Counted from the first letter of the stretch, positions 20,281 to 33,800 are shown. The stretch: DNA of 64,000 nucleotides from Tenebrio molitor (GCF_963966145.1 NC_091049.1:2108001-2172000); one strand, 5' to 3'. Made by a program: numbers and translations. Notes: a model not told the origin generated them from the sequence alone.

Positions 20281-20744
20281 TATTGTTTGAAACGACGTCC
20301 CTGAGGCTTCCAAATCTTTTAAAAATGGTTTCGCATTTGCTTTTGACAGTTTTGACAAATTTTTCAAGACCTGTCAGAAATGTGACGTTGAATGTGTTGT
20401 CTAGGGCAACGGTTCGTTATCTGCTCATTTTGCTTTAGGGCAGTTAAGAGGCAGTTTACAAAGGAGAAAAATGAGAATTTATGACAGTTGAAAACAATAA
20501 AATAATTATATTGCCAACTTTGGTTATATATAATAACAATCCCCAGTTTAGAAATATTTTTATTTTGACAACATAATTCAACAAGTGGTGGAAATTTAAA
20601 ATTGAGAGAGACTATAGGTTTTACGTACAGCCAATTAAAATATTAGGTGGTTAATACTTATGAAATAAACTGAAAAATTTACATTTAAAATTGCCAATGA
20701 CAGCAAATGTCATCACGGGAGTTTTCTGAATAGCTAGTAGATGC

Positions 20745-20774
20745 GGCAACCCTGGCTAAAGAGCCAGGGTTGCC
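20745..20774. repeat. Perfect short hairpin
   Basis: GGCAACCCTGGCT pairs perfectly with AGCCAGGGTTGCC across a 4-nt loop. It stands alone. The T-tract expected of a bacterial terminator is absent and would not apply here. Confidence 0.6.
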
Positions 20775-20839
20775 AAACTAAAATCAGCTTTCCATAGCCG
20801 CCTAAGATGCACATTTAAAACGAATTAAGTATAGGTAGG

Positions 20840-21220
20840 TATAATTCAGAATAAGTGGCATCGCGGTAGGCGTTGATTCTCTAAAGTGAGCTTTATATTA
20901 TGTTAAAAAATTTAGTAAACATGTGAAACCGTCATTACTTTATTCTGAGGTTATGCGTTACATAATTTTGACATGGTTTTCACACACAGCAGAGATAACC
21001 CCCAGACAAATAATACACTTTTCATAAATGAAACAAGGAAATTCCAAATACTTATAACAAGAAAATAAACACAAAACGATTCCAGTGATAAAATCAAGGC
21101 CAAATTAAAAGCGAAGGTTACCAACAGCATCGAAACTAGGGTATTATTAGCAAGGGTCTTGCTGCTAACGTAAATTTGAATTTACAACGCCTACCGCGAT
21201 GCCACTTATTCTGAATTATA
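20840..21220. mobile_element. MITE of about 380 bp
   Basis: The ends are inverted copies: TATAATTCAGAATAAGTGGC and ATCGCGGTAGGCGTTG at the left, and the reverse complements at 21188-21220. No coding region. Confidence 0.75.
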
Positions 21221-21562
21221 TTATATGTATAGTTACGTAGGTATAGTCAGAAAAAAATAACATAGTCATTTTTAATTGCGATTTATTAACACTCGTCTTT
21301 ACATAATTTATTTTTATATAACAATAGCGTTTGTTGATTCTTCCTGGTAATCTTCTTCTTCATCACTCTTCGTCGTCCATTTTCATACCGTCGACTACCT
21401 GGACGTCGTCATCATGACGTTCTACAACTTCTGCAAACAGTAGTTCCAAACAGCCAATTTAGAAACAGTACAAAAGTGATAGAAAATAATATTTGTATTA
21501 GATTTTCGTTGGCATAGTGTTTTCTTCTGTCTCACTTTCAGCAAAGACGTCCAAACAATATG

Positions 21563-21768
21563 TATCGGGTGTTCATTTAAATTTATCCTGAAAGTAGGCG
21601 TTGAAGAGTCGATTGTGAACACACAACTGATTGCAGATCATGAATCAGCTGTTTAAATCTAACCTCACTTTTTGCGTTATTTGTGTTTTTACTCTTGAAG
21701 ACTGTGGTGCGTTCACAATCGACTCTTCAACGCCAAGTTTGAGGATAAATTTAATTGAACGCTGGATA
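21563..21768. mobile_element. MITE of about 206 bp
   Basis: The left arm (CGGGTGTTCATTTAAATTTA..GGCGTTGAAGAGTCGATTG) is matched by an inverted right arm (CAATCGACTCTTCAACGCC..TTAATTGAACGC). The short interior carries no gene. Confidence 0.75.
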
Positions 21769-21799
21769 CATTTAAGCATTTAAGAAGTAGACTGTGACA

Positions 21800-22385
21800 A
21801 TTATTCTAATTTTCATTGGAAGATTTCGCCTCTCCGCCGCCAAAACAAACGAAAATCTCGATTGATTCCCCGACGTCCGCCGCCAACCCACCGCGTGTTT
21901 CCAATCTGACGAAATCAAGTCGGCGCCGCTCCTCATTACCGCCCCATTAAGCCACTTTATTGCCAATCAAACCACGATAAAAACGCCAATTAACTCAATC
22001 CAATTAGTCCCCCTCCCGCCCCGATTGATCGCAATAGATCCCGAACGGTCACGCTTCGACTCCGAGTTATGGATTTTCCTGTTCCGGGCTACGACGGCGG
22101 CTGCGTCCCCCACCCCGCCTCACGCACACAATGAACCAGTCGAAGCTCGCGTTTCCCGCCGCTGAAGAGAAGCGGGCCTGGAGGTGACACCTGCGGGACC
22201 CTCGCCCGGCGGAAATCTTCCCTGATCTGCCGCCAGATGCCTAAAGTGGTCCTTGGTTCTTCTTCTCTACGATGCGATATGTCAAAAATATTTCTTTTTC
22301 GATTTTTTTTTTTTTTTTGAAAGAGGATTGGTCCCCGAGTTGTGCCTTGGGGGACTGCGGGTAAAAAAATCCACTCGTGGTTCTA
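21800..22385. other. GC-richer region beyond the Psc 3' end
   Basis: CpG-containing sequence at 21830-22250 ends in a T-run at 22300-22320. No coding frame with a recognisable domain. It could be the promoter or first exon of another gene, or distal 3' UTR of the Psc-type gene. I cannot decide. Confidence 0.35.
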
Positions 22386-22391
22386 CATTCA

Positions 22392-22397
22392 TTTATT
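22392..22397 (-). terminator. Candidate polyadenylation signal of the Psc-type gene
   Basis: AATAAA on the minus strand, about 415 nt after the stop codon at 22811. It is the nearest canonical signal that I see downstream, which would give a 3' UTR of roughly 430 nt. Confidence 0.4.
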
Positions 22398-22444
22398 GGT
22401 TTATATACACATCTGTAGTTTATACAGGACACGTAACTCTACAG

Positions 22445-22478
22445 GCGGGGGTTCGGGGGCTGCCCCCCTGCCCCCCGC
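22445..22478 (-). promoter_or_regulatory. G/C-run hairpin in the presumed Psc 3' UTR
   Basis: On the transcript strand the sequence reads GCGGGGGGCAGGGGGGC and then AGCCCCCGAACCCCCGC. It can fold into a long G:C hairpin or a G-quadruplex, which is exceptional in this AT-rich context. It may be part of an inserted repeat rather than a regulatory device. Confidence 0.4.
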
Positions 22479-22810
22479 TGGGACTAAGCAAGTAGTTCCA
22501 ATAATCGTGATAATTATACATATTTATAAGGTAATAAGTACAGTCTGGTTGAACGAATCTACCTAGTAACATCGAACAGAGTGGTAAAGTACAAAGGTGG
22601 GGGTAATGAAAACTGCAACATTAAACAATGATCACTCCATACACAAACAAAACACTAAATAAACAACAACTCTCGTCAAATAATAAGTAACAAACTGAGT
22701 TAGTCTTGATTGCAGGAACTTAACTGTAGGTCGGAGTATTGCGAGCCCCCCAAAGAAACAAATGGAAGACGTAAACGAGACAAACTGAAGGCGCCACCCC
22801 CCCATCAGTG

Positions 22811-24892
22811 TCACACTGAGACTTCTTTGCTTTCGGCCGGTTTGGGCTCCGGCGCCTTCGGGGGCTCCGGCGGCGGCACAGGAGCCGGCGCTTTAACCTC
22901 CTCCTTCTCCCCATTGTTGTTCTTCTTGATCGGGTTGAGCGAGTTGAGTCTGTTGTGTTGGTGCACCAGAAGACTGGGATTGGGGATGTTCCTGATGCTC
23001 TGGTTCTGGTTAGGCCGCAGATTCCTGATCTGTGGGTTGAGCAGCCGGAACTGGTTCTTGTTGATCAACTTGGGCAGCTTGTCCAAATTGGGGGGAATCC
23101 TCTGGTTGGGCGAGGGAATCTTCAGGGTTTGCAGGTTGGGCATCTGGGGCCGGATCTTCGGACTCTTGTTCAGCGTGGGGTGCTCGCTGGCGACCTTCGA
23201 CAACATCTGCAGATTCGACATGTTGGCGCTCTTGCCGTCTTTAGGGGGCGCCGAGGCGAACCCATTGACCGGCTTCGCCGAAGTGGAGGCGGCTGGAGAC
23301 TCGCCCTCCTTGGACGGCGTCTTGGACGACAAATCCAGAGCGCCGATGTTGTCGCACTTTTCCGAAACCTTGGGAATTATGCTGATCCCGGATTTGAAGT
23401 TGAAGGATTTCTTGATGCGGTCCAGGGGGATGGTGGCGGGGGGCGGCCGCTTGGCGGGAGTGGGGGTCGGGGGTTTCATGGGGGGCTTGGGCTCGGTTGT
23501 GGTGGGGTTGATCAGGGTTATTTCGAGACTCGGTCGCTTCTCCTGCCGGGTTTCTTCGTTTTCCATCTTCCGCTTGGCACCACTCTCGATTTTGCTCACC
23601 GTAAAACCGGCGGGGTACTGCGTGGGGCTTATTATCACCGACTTGGGGTTCTCCACGATCACCGACTTCTTCTCCGGAGGCTTCGTCTCCACTTTCGGAA
23701 CGGGATTCTTGGCCTCTATGGTGCAGCGCTGCTGCAGATTCGCGATTTTCTTCTCCAACTGGGAGGGACGACTCACCGAGATGACCGACTTTTGAGGGTT
23801 TTTGGCACTTTCGTTTTTGTTGTTCTGTTGGGCGTTCCCTATTTTCTTTTGGTACTTCTCGGCGTAGGCTTGGTACGACTTGAGGAACGTCTTCTTGGCT
23901 TGCTGCTCCGTTTGTTCGTTTCTTTCGATCTGTACTGTTGGCACTCTGTTTCCCCACTCCTTGTTAAGAGTGGTCTTGCTGGGGAAGTCACTCCGCAAGG
24001 TCTTGCTGTTCACATCACTGGCTTTCTTGATTTCTTCGCACGACTTCACCCCATTCGTAGGCTTCATCTCTTCTCTAGTCTCCACAGATTTATCCTTCTC
24101 CTTCTTCTTCTCTTCTTTCTTCTCGTCCCCTCCAGTCTCAGTACTCGTTTCTTTGCTCGCACTCCCACTAGGTACAGTCTGCACGTTCTTATCCTCACTC
24201 GAGACATGCTTGTGCCTCACTTGCCTCATCTGCAGCAACTTCTCCTTGCTACTCATCTCCACTTGATTCTGCGAGCTGCTCTTATGATGCTTGTGCTTGT
24301 GTCCATTATGCTGCGTCAACTTGACCTTCAACTTCAACTCCTCCTGCGTATTCGTGATCTCCGCGTGCAACTTCCTTTTCTTGTACACGTCATTCTTCGA
24401 GTGCTTGTTCTTTTTCCTCTTCTTGCTGAAATGGTGGTAGTCTTCGTCCCGCTCCCTCTCGCAGCTCTCGTCCAGCTTCTTCTGCATGGCCCACTCTCTG
24501 TCCCTTGTCTCGGCGAACCTCTTGATCTCCTCTTTGTCTTGTTCTTCGTAGTCAAAGACGCAGTCTTGTACTTGGGGCTGCGCCCCTTTATCAGGTACCT
24601 GGGTTTCGTGGTTTTGTACTTTTGTCTTGCTCTGCAACTGCAGGTTGGCCAACAGACGCTCTTTCTCCTCGCTCTCCTTCTCCCCGTTGCATTCGTCCGG
24701 TTTCTCGTTTTTGATCTCCGGCTCTACCTTCGGCGGCTCGGGCGGCAGCGGTGGCGGCGCCGGCGGCTCGCCGCTCTTCGCACATACGATCTGCAGCTGC
24801 CTGCCCCCGGTGGACAGCGTCGTGTTGACGATTTTGATTGGCTGGATCTTCAACGGAGTGAAGATCCGGTAGAAGAAGCGCAACGGTTTCAA
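22811..24892 (-). CDS. Psc: Psc-type gene, coding exon 4 (end of RAWUL and basic disordered tail)
   Basis: 693 codons plus stop after the acceptor GTTGCAG. It begins LKPLRFFYRIF, which completes RAWUL, then turns into low-complexity sequence: KKRKKNKHSKNDVYKKRKLH, many K/E and Q/K runs, PTPTPAKRPPP, and repeated LPKLINKN/NPQIRNLRPNQ-type segments, ending PKPAESKEVSV. GC content is much higher than in the flanks, which produces long antisense frames (22710-23795, 22955-25051 plus strand) that are not genes. Confidence 0.9.
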   Translation of the reverse strand: MKPLRFFYRIFTPLKIQPIKIVNTTLSTGGRQLQIVCAKSGEPPAPPPLPPEPPKVEPEIKNEKPDECNGEKESEEKERLLANLQLQSKTKVQNHETQVPDKGAQPQVQDCVFDYEEQDKEEIKRFAETRDREWAMQKKLDESCERERDEDYHHFSKKRKKNKHSKNDVYKKRKLHAEITNTQEELKLKVKLTQHNGHKHKHHKSSSQNQVEMSSKEKLLQMRQVRHKHVSSEDKNVQTVPSGSASKETSTETGGDEKKEEKKKEKDKSVETREEMKPTNGVKSCEEIKKASDVNSKTLRSDFPSKTTLNKEWGNRVPTVQIERNEQTEQQAKKTFLKSYQAYAEKYQKKIGNAQQNNKNESAKNPQKSVISVSRPSQLEKKIANLQQRCTIEAKNPVPKVETKPPEKKSVIVENPKSVIISPTQYPAGFTVSKIESGAKRKMENEETRQEKRPSLEITLINPTTTEPKPPMKPPTPTPAKRPPPATIPLDRIKKSFNFKSGISIIPKVSEKCDNIGALDLSSKTPSKEGESPAASTSAKPVNGFASAPPKDGKSANMSNLQMLSKVASEHPTLNKSPKIRPQMPNLQTLKIPSPNQRIPPNLDKLPKLINKNQFRLLNPQIRNLRPNQNQSIRNIPNPSLLVHQHNRLNSLNPIKKNNNGEKEEVKAPAPVPPPEPPKAPEPKPAESKEVSV

Positions 24893-27800
24893 CTGCAACA
24901 GAAGAAAACATTTCTTCATCTTCTACCACAACAAAAACTACATCTAAACTCAGTCCCACCAACATTTATTTTGACATTTGACACGCAACAGTTCTACCAA
25001 CATTTCTCCAAACTCAAATACGAAAAAAAAACACTATATTTAACTGTATAATTAGATCTGAGCTGTTGGCAACGCTGTCTTTAAGTCATTTAAGTTTGTA
25101 GAAATGTCAAAATGTTCGTTTTCTGTCAGAAACCGTGCCAACCGTTTTTGGCAGTAGTGAAAGTCCCCAGAATTGCAGAATTGGGTCATCGCCACTTAGC
25201 GACGGCCAGGACCGTACTGGAAAATTCCGGAACTATGGTTACCGGTTCAACAACCTAGGCGGCGATAATGACAGTGTAGGAGTCGTTGCGATCGCAGTAG
25301 GCCGGACCACATTCAGCTGTCAAAGTGACGTGTTTTGTTTGGTGGAGACGTGTCGGCGCCTACCTGATTAATATTAAACAGTTCCCGTCTGGCCGTTAAT
25401 TAAGCGCTGTTCGAATTTTCGTCGACAAAGCAGCGACAAGTCGCGTGTGGCGTAATCACGGACGTACGGTTTTTTTTTCGACACGGGTTTGCGTCAATCG
25501 CACGGTATACGAGCACGAGTCGAGTGACAGCATGGTTCCAGATTTTTCCCGAGGGAAGCGGGAACTCGCAGAATGTGTCCGTTGAAGAAATAAGAATTTG
25601 ATATCTGGGTCCCGGAGGGGGTCGGCGGGACAGGAGGGAAGGGGAAGGGAAGTGGGCATAAAGGAGTTTGAGGGTTTTGATAATGTTGACGACGGCACCG
25701 GTATTGATTGGACAATAAAATGATGTCGGAAGGGGAAAGTTTGAGGAAATGAAATAGTTTGGAGGAAAGGAAAGCGCTCTGGCGTGCGAGCGGAGTCGGC
25801 AGTGGAGTGGTATTTTTTAATTTGAAAGAGAAAATTATTTTGATTAAGAGGGTGAAGTTGCGGGGTGCGGTGTCACTACTAGTGGATTTTTTTCGTTGTG
25901 TGGATCATAAGAAATGAAAAAAAAAATGTTTGCTATTGGAAAAAAAAACAAAAATTGGAGATTTTGGTACGTGGAATCTCTATTTTTTTGTGATCGCGTA
26001 TGGTGGATAAAAAAACTGACAATCACAATCTGAAAAAAATGTTCTAAATGTCCGATGATGCGCCAAAAAGAGACAAATAAGACATAATTTTATTTTTGTA
26101 TATACATATATTTAGGTTGGTATATACAGGGTGTTTAAAAATGTCACACTAAAATTATTGTACGGTGTTCAGAAGCATTTGATAGGTGATGGAAAAATAT
26201 TTAAAACATTCTAGGTCTTCATTTTTTTACACAATCAGAGTTTTATGTAAGAATCTTTAAACGTTATAATTTCTAAATAACACGCAAAATGCAAGTAAAC
26301 TATGCAGAATAGAAGGTTGATTAATAATTTTTAACGCAATCTCTGTGGTCTTTAATTTTAAATGCGATTTACCTCTTTCAATTATCGAAAATTATGCAAA
26401 AACAAAAAACTATTTCACTTTTTTAAAGGTAGGTACTGGTACAGTTGGTTGCAAAAAAAAACGGCAAACGAAAATGTAAATTTGATTTTGTCCATTTGTC
26501 AATTAATTGTCTACTTGACAATACCTATCAAATAATTGAAAAAAATATCATTGAATTTTGACGTTAATTCTAACATATCTCTCGTAAGAAGGTTTCACAC
26601 TGAAAAAATTGTAAAAATGTGTCAATTTTATTCTGACAGTTCCCATTTTTTTTGCAACCAACTGTAAGTGTACGCAGTTGCCAAATTTACCATAAAAGAA
26701 ACCTTCATCCACGTGCAAATTTGACACCAAGATTTTTTAAAATATTTTTCCCTCACTTACCAAATGCTTTCAACACTGTACTATAGTTTTATTGCGGCAT
26801 TTTTAAACACCCTGTATAATTATACCGGGTGTCTGCGTATGTACCTCATGAAGCTCTACGACTGCAAAAATTTAAATATGTATCTGTTTCTACAGATAAC
26901 GAAAATATCAGACTCTCTTCATCTTAAGTGCGACACACTGTATGTCGAATTGGTCATTATACCGGGTGTCCGCGCGAAAAGTTCGGATGGGTTTATCCCT
27001 GGTGTGTTTGACTTTTCAAATATGAAATTTGAAACAAGACAGGACATTTATCTAGGATATCTGTTTAAAAAAAGTGATAAGTTGCAGCGGAAATTTTTTG
27101 AGATACCTACCTATTTGACTTTTAATTTACCTAAGAAAATCAATATTTTTATCTATTAGAAAAATCAAGTGCATCTGATTAGGTACAAAATTTAAATTGT
27201 ACGATTAACAATAAAACAAGATTTTTGTTCAATTTTCAAAACTATTTATTATTAGGGGTAATAATAAATGTTCTAAATTTTGTTTGTTGTTTAAACAGGA
27301 TGATTCAAGTTTTACCGCCCGAGCAAAAACACACACTTCTAATCGATTTAAAATTCTCAAAAAATTCAGAAATGATTGTGTAACGCTGGTAGACATTCTA
27401 TAAAAATTTCAAATTTTTTAATAAAACGAGTTTTAATTCAATAACCGCTACATTAATTTACATAATTTTTCACTGAGAGTCCTTTCAAACGTTTATCAAA
27501 AATTTGATGTCACTGAAATCATGAAAGCATAAATGGAATTCGATATTAAAGTGCAAAATTTAGCTATGATTTATTATTAAATCGGGACTAAAGAATTACC
27601 AGAAAAGTTCTCAACAGATGTTTCCCAACAAAGAGGTATGTATTTATTTATGACACTGCAGTTGTAAATCTTGATCATTTTTCGCTGCTAATGTTGAAAT
27701 TGGAATAATTCAAAAACTAATCCTTCTCTTTTGATGCGAATTTCATAAATATGTTATTTGAATTGTGAATTATGAGCGTGCACGGAAAAAAAAATGTTTT

Positions 27801-30800
27801 TTGGTCAAAATCATTTTTTTTAATTTTATGGCTCTGAATAAAGTGATACGGGAAAATTGATTGCACACATTTGAAGCCTTACATGAAGGGAATGTAACAC
27901 TAAAGTTTAGTAATTTTTACTAATTTTTTAATAGGATTAATCGTCCGGGCGGTAAAACTTGAATCACCCTGTACAGTCGATTCTCGAACTCATTTTGAAC
28001 ATTTTGAAATTTTTCTGGTGTTAATTGGACCAACTCGATTTTTCTAATCGTTAAACTTTTTTAAACTTTACATTTTTTCAAAAACTCTTCCGTATAACTA
28101 TAATTTTTTTCAGAATCTACTAACAAATGTAGAATGAACTTTAAATTTTAAAGTGGGGGTGGCATCAAAGTAAGCACACTTGCTGTTACCAAAGTTGCGT
28201 TTTACAAACTGTTTTTTTTTTTGTAAAGAAAGTGCGAGATATCCTCGAAGAGGCTAAAATGGCATAGTTAGATTTGTTAGTATCTAGGAATCAGTTTTAA
28301 TATACCTAATGTTGTACAATTAGTACTAACAAATAAATTCTCCATTCTGTATTTGTTTGATGAATCTTGTTATAAACTTTTTAGAATGTTTTTTTTTGAC
28401 AACTACATATTACGATTATGGATGTTTTGACAATTTACAATTATCCCTAATTTACATACCTACAATACTTTGTGCACACTGAGAAACAAACAAATTTAGT
28501 TAGACGAGATTGTCTTTTCATAAATTTCAAACGTGGAAAAACAAACGTTCACATTAAATTTTCCTCATCAAGGTCAAATTATTTAATTTTTTGACAGTGT
28601 GTTTTTTACTTCAATAATATTTTAGCTATGTACGTCAATACGGGCTGATAAAGATAAAGTAAACATGTCATGCGTAGACTGTAGAGGTTATGTTATTCAC
28701 TGTCAACAAGTTAACTTGATATAGGTATTTGTCAGTTCTTGGCTATATTTTTTAATTAACGCAATTTTCAAATTAGCTGTTAATGAAACCATGGGAAAAT
28801 TACCCAGGAATAGGATAGAAATAGAATTTTTACAAATTCAATTCGAAATTTATGTCAGCTGTCAATAATGACAATGAGACAAATGGAAACAGATACAATT
28901 CAGTCTTGCCAATTTCAAGTAAAATTTTTTATTGCCAACTCAAACGTCTTTCACTCACCTTTATAAACGCAAGTCGTCTCATTCTAGCTAGTGTGCTTTG
29001 ACATTTCATATAATATCTATACAGGGTGTCTCAGCTAAAACTTTCGAGCCTAATAACTCAGTTATTTTCCAGCGGATTTTTGTGAAATTTAAAATGCAGT
29101 TATTTTAGACGGTGAAGAATAAAATCCCATTAATGCAATCATCCAAGTCTTAAAAACGTTATTTTTACATGCCTTTTTAAAATGTTGAATCAATTAAGAT
29201 TTACATAAAAAATTGATCGTCAATAAAAAATGATGTAGGGAAAAACTCGTCCTTGAAACACGTCTGGTTTGCAAGAAAAAAGCAAAAAACTGTGTTAAAC
29301 GTGGCTGCAAATGCAAAAACGTAGACGCGTATGAAACAAATGCGCAATTTTGCAGAATTTTGGTCATTCCTTCTCGCAGAAGCGCAGGTGACATATTTGA
29401 CGTTTATCTTCCTAACCTTACAAACACTTACAAAGTTAAAGACAACATTTGGACGTAATTTATTATACTGGATGCTTTAATTCTTCCATAAAGGACTAAA
29501 ACACGATCGAGATATTTTAGCAAGGTAATTTAGTTCACGTACTATTCCGGACACGGAATCTTGGCCAACATTTTTTAGACATTTCTAAAAGTCATTAGTG
29601 CCATTAATAAATGACAATTATTAAAAATCACTTTGAAGTTTTTCTTGTGACATCAAAAAAGCAGGAAAATGGCATTATCGAGTCAAAAGTTGGGTTATAT
29701 TCAATAAAGACCAGTTCACACATATTTGTCACTTAAATGTCAGTCGTGGCCAAGATTCCGTGTCCGGAATAGTACGCTTCCTGTGTCTTCAAATAAATTG
29801 ACGTCTCTCTTAACCTTACATTTTGTAAAGCCTACATTTGGTAAGTGTTCCACGAGAAAACGAACTGTGTCACTGAAATTCTTACGACACTCTCCATAGG
29901 TAATTTTTTTTTCCTCTTTCAACAATATTGAAATTTCTGTCGCTGTAGTCTATTTTTAGCGTATTTTCAATAAATTTTCACAATTTGACGTTTCTAATAA
30001 AGCGCGCCCAATTTTGACAGACTTTAAAGGGTGTACAAAATGTTGCTTGGCAATTAATCATCAATTGTTTCAAAAGGTAACTGCTCAAATACCTTCAAAT
30101 TTTACATTAAATTTTTAACGACAAAATCTAATCTTTTCGTTGAATCAGACAAGTGATTTACTTAATTGTTTGCGTAGACCCCTATTTTTTAATGTTTAAC
30201 AATCTATATATAATAATAATCGCGCATAATTTTCGATAAAGGAAACATGTGTTAAAATTACATTTTTTAACTTGAGGTAATTTTATTATTACTAATTCAA
30301 CCTTCACGGTCTAAAATATCTGCATTTTAAATTTCATAAAAATCCGTTGGCAAATAACCGAGATATTAGGCTCGAAAGTCTTAGCTGAGACATGCTGTAT
30401 AAAACCTCACATTGACCACGCCTTTAATGTATTAATTTAAAGTAAAACACACCAAAGAAACCAAGAAAACTTGTGTAGATCAGTAAAAAAAGAATTACGA
30501 CGTTTGACGTCTACAATTTGACATCTGATGACGCTACGTCACACGAAAACAAACGCAAACCAGGGCACTTGACCGCACATTTTTTTTAACGCTCTTTACA
30601 CTCTCATCCGTACCAAAAACGTTTTTTTTTTTGATAAAAACTAGTCAAAAACTTCTGTTTTTGTTAAATATAAAATATAATAAATGAGAATTATAAAAAT
30701 ATGTTTTTTTTTTGACGCGATTACTAAATAGGTGTCTATAAAAAAATCACAAACACATTTATATGTACATACATAGTTTTATTAACATTTTAAGAACATT

Positions 30801-33800
30801 TATAAACAATTGAAAAAAAAAATAATGATACAAAAAATTACAAATGGCGTATAGTAGAACCCTCTTTTGAAAATCCTTGCCGATGGTGGAATTTTTTTCT
30901 GTCAAACATCCGAAAAATTTAAAAAAGTTTTCTTGTAAAGAAAGGTGACGGCTCAAGTGTAGCGTGGGGAAAGGTTTTTAATTTTATTTTTGTAGAAATT
31001 ACAGGTAAAAAAAAACTCGGATTTTTACCAAAATTTTGAGTTACAAAAATCAATAAAAAATGAACGCGGCATCCAATGAAAAAAAATTCTATGCCAAATC
31101 CTAGATCGTATTATCAAGAATATGTGGTACCTATAAATTTCAAGAAAATCATTTGAGTAGATCCTGAGATATTTTGTCCACCAGTTTGAAAACAGTAGTT
31201 TCGAGAAAAACGCAAAAGAAAAAAGTATGGCGTCACCGTACATGTATTAATAATATGTATGTATATTTAAAAACGAGTTTCATAAGGAAGTGTTTATTTC
31301 ATGAGTCCAAGTTTAAAAAACGAGTCGCGAAGCGCGAGTTTTGGAAAGGACGAATGGAATAAACGTCTTATGAAACGAGTTTTTTTATACAATTTTTTCT
31401 ATTTTGCACCTTTTCAGCCGTTTTTAGATCAAAAGTAAGAATTTTTAAATTCTGGGGAATTTTATGATGGTTGGCAAAAAACAACTTTGGGATGGATATT
31501 CGCGCGTATTGGCTCCACACTTTAGAGTAGTCTGGCAGAGAAGTCTGGCAGTACCAACATGATAACCGTAAATTGCACTATCGCTATTATAGAACCGCTT
31601 TCAGCTGTTACGATACTGTTTTTGGCATCGTAACAGCTCTGTTACGAACGCAAAATAGAAAATAGTATATTATGCAACAAGATTTATAAACGGCACTTTA
31701 GACACGAGCTTTATTAGGCAAGGGCGGAGCGATTGTTTAATAAACGAGTGTCTAGAGAAGTTTATAAACGAGTTGCATACTATACTTTTTCTATTTTGCA
31801 CCTACAACACAGTCAGTATAACACTCAAACGGGTTTCGAAAAGGAGCTCTTTTCGATCCGCGTCTCAGGAACATCTACATACAGGTGTCCCAGAGTTGCG
31901 AAAAAGCTGCATAACTTGTTTGTTATTAAAGATATCAACTGTTACTTTTTTCTAGATAATAGCTACGCTTCTACTGCACATTCGGAAAATATTGCGGTAT
32001 ATATACAGTGTGTCTCAATATTACAAAAACACTAAAGTTATGTTTTTTAAAACGGAACCTGCCCAGTTTGATTTTATTTTTGAATTCTATGCTAAATTAT
32101 GAATCAAATTTATACAGGTCATTTTTACTTATCTGTCTGTTTTTGATCAGTGACGCTTTTTTTACCAGAATTTCGAATTGCAGGGGTCCCTTCGAAAATT
32201 CGTACCTTCCAAATCGTTGCACATAAATTAAAATGATTGACGCTGTTTGATTTCTGAATGTTTGCCGCATCTGCTGAGTGTTTATTCAACAACCTGCTCA
32301 GTCGCATATGCCTACTGCGATTTTTTAAACATAACGAACTAAAAATGTCAAAAACTCATTTTTTTCAAATGGCACCCCGTATTTATTATTGCACTGGTCG
32401 AAAGCTTTTTTGACAAGCTTTTGAACAATATAAGGTTTGTATAGTCGAATCTGAAAATCTAGGGTGCTAAAATCGCTAAATTTGGTGCAATTTTTCCGTT
32501 AAAAAGACAATACAAAAATCTAGTACGCCTAACAAAAGATAATCACACAATATGGTCATTCCATAAAGATGAATCAACCAACAAAACAGTGTTTAACAAT
32601 TAAACATTTAATTATTTTAGTGACACAAAGTGTCAATTTCCTTTAGGGAATTTAGTTATCACCGAGGTACTGCCAACAAAATCACTAGATGGTCATAGCC
32701 AACTCGGTCCCAAAAAGATCGTGAATGCCTTAAATGTTTTGAATTTTTTTTAAACTTAAGGGACAAAATAGAAAAAATATTGTATTATACTCGTTATATA
32801 AGCCATTTTGTCGCACTTGTTTGTTTATAGCACTCGTCGCTGCGCTCCTCGTGCTCTAAAAAACGCGTGCGACAAAATAGTGTCTTATAAAATTCGTATA
32901 ATAAATTACTACATATTTTCTACGACCAAATGAACAATGCAAATATAATATCTACGTAACTTCTTTAATCAACGTTAATTTAAACATAAAATTTCGAACC
33001 TGATTAACGTCAATTGACAAGTGACAACTAACTTCATTTTGAGTCACACTGTCACATGATTTTTGCTATTAAAAAAACCAGAGCGTGATTAAAAAGCCCG
33101 TTGCTAACTTCACCTCGTTATTAAAACGCATGAAGTCACATCTCGTGAAGGTGTATTTATAAGATCATTTAGCGTCACGGAAACATATGCGATAAATGGC
33201 GTTTCAAACATAGATAGGAGTAGAAAAACAATGTTTTAAGAAATGTAAATTGTCTTTTTTTACATGTTTAAATGCCTAAAATATTCTGACAGCTATAAAT
33301 AATAAATTTAGGGAAGAAAATTGATTTTAAAAATCTCAAGGAGGCGTAACAATAAGTGCGTTTTTTGATCGACATTCTAAGTGAATAATTAAATCGTTAT
33401 CGCTGCACACCGCAACACGTCGTTAACATACGCGCCCCGTAGATCGCCAATTTTCGTTGGTCAACCCTGTCCACGTGTTTACGTTTGCGAGTACGACCCT
33501 AGCGTTGCGTAATCCACCTCGTACGTTTCCGTCCAGCCCCCCTTCAATTGTCACCGAAAGTGCGAAATTAGCATTAGCGCAACGCAAGTCTCGCTGACGC
33601 AACGCAAACAGCAATTAGCGAAAAGCAGTGGCGTCACGCGGCGCAATAAACCGAGCGTTCACACCGCTCGGCCGTCGAGGTCGCGCTTTTCCCATGCAAC
33701 AGGTACGCCACTGCCATCCAAATCTATTTTTAGCCCGTCGACTCCATGATAGATTTTTCCGCGTAATAAAAAAGGAGTTACGAGGCAATTTCAAAGGCGA

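Noticed and set aside
22710..25051. Long plus-strand open frames (361 and 698 codons)
   Set aside because: They are antisense to the GC-rich last exon of the Psc-type gene, whose minus frame carries the end of RAWUL and joins the RING exons in phase. The antisense products are low-complexity leucine/glycine/arginine sequence.
32125..32307. Conserved small frame MRLSRLL..KHSADAANIQK, also at 45540-45752
   Set aside because: Its conservation follows from both copies being the same repeat; no evidence of coding constraint beyond that.
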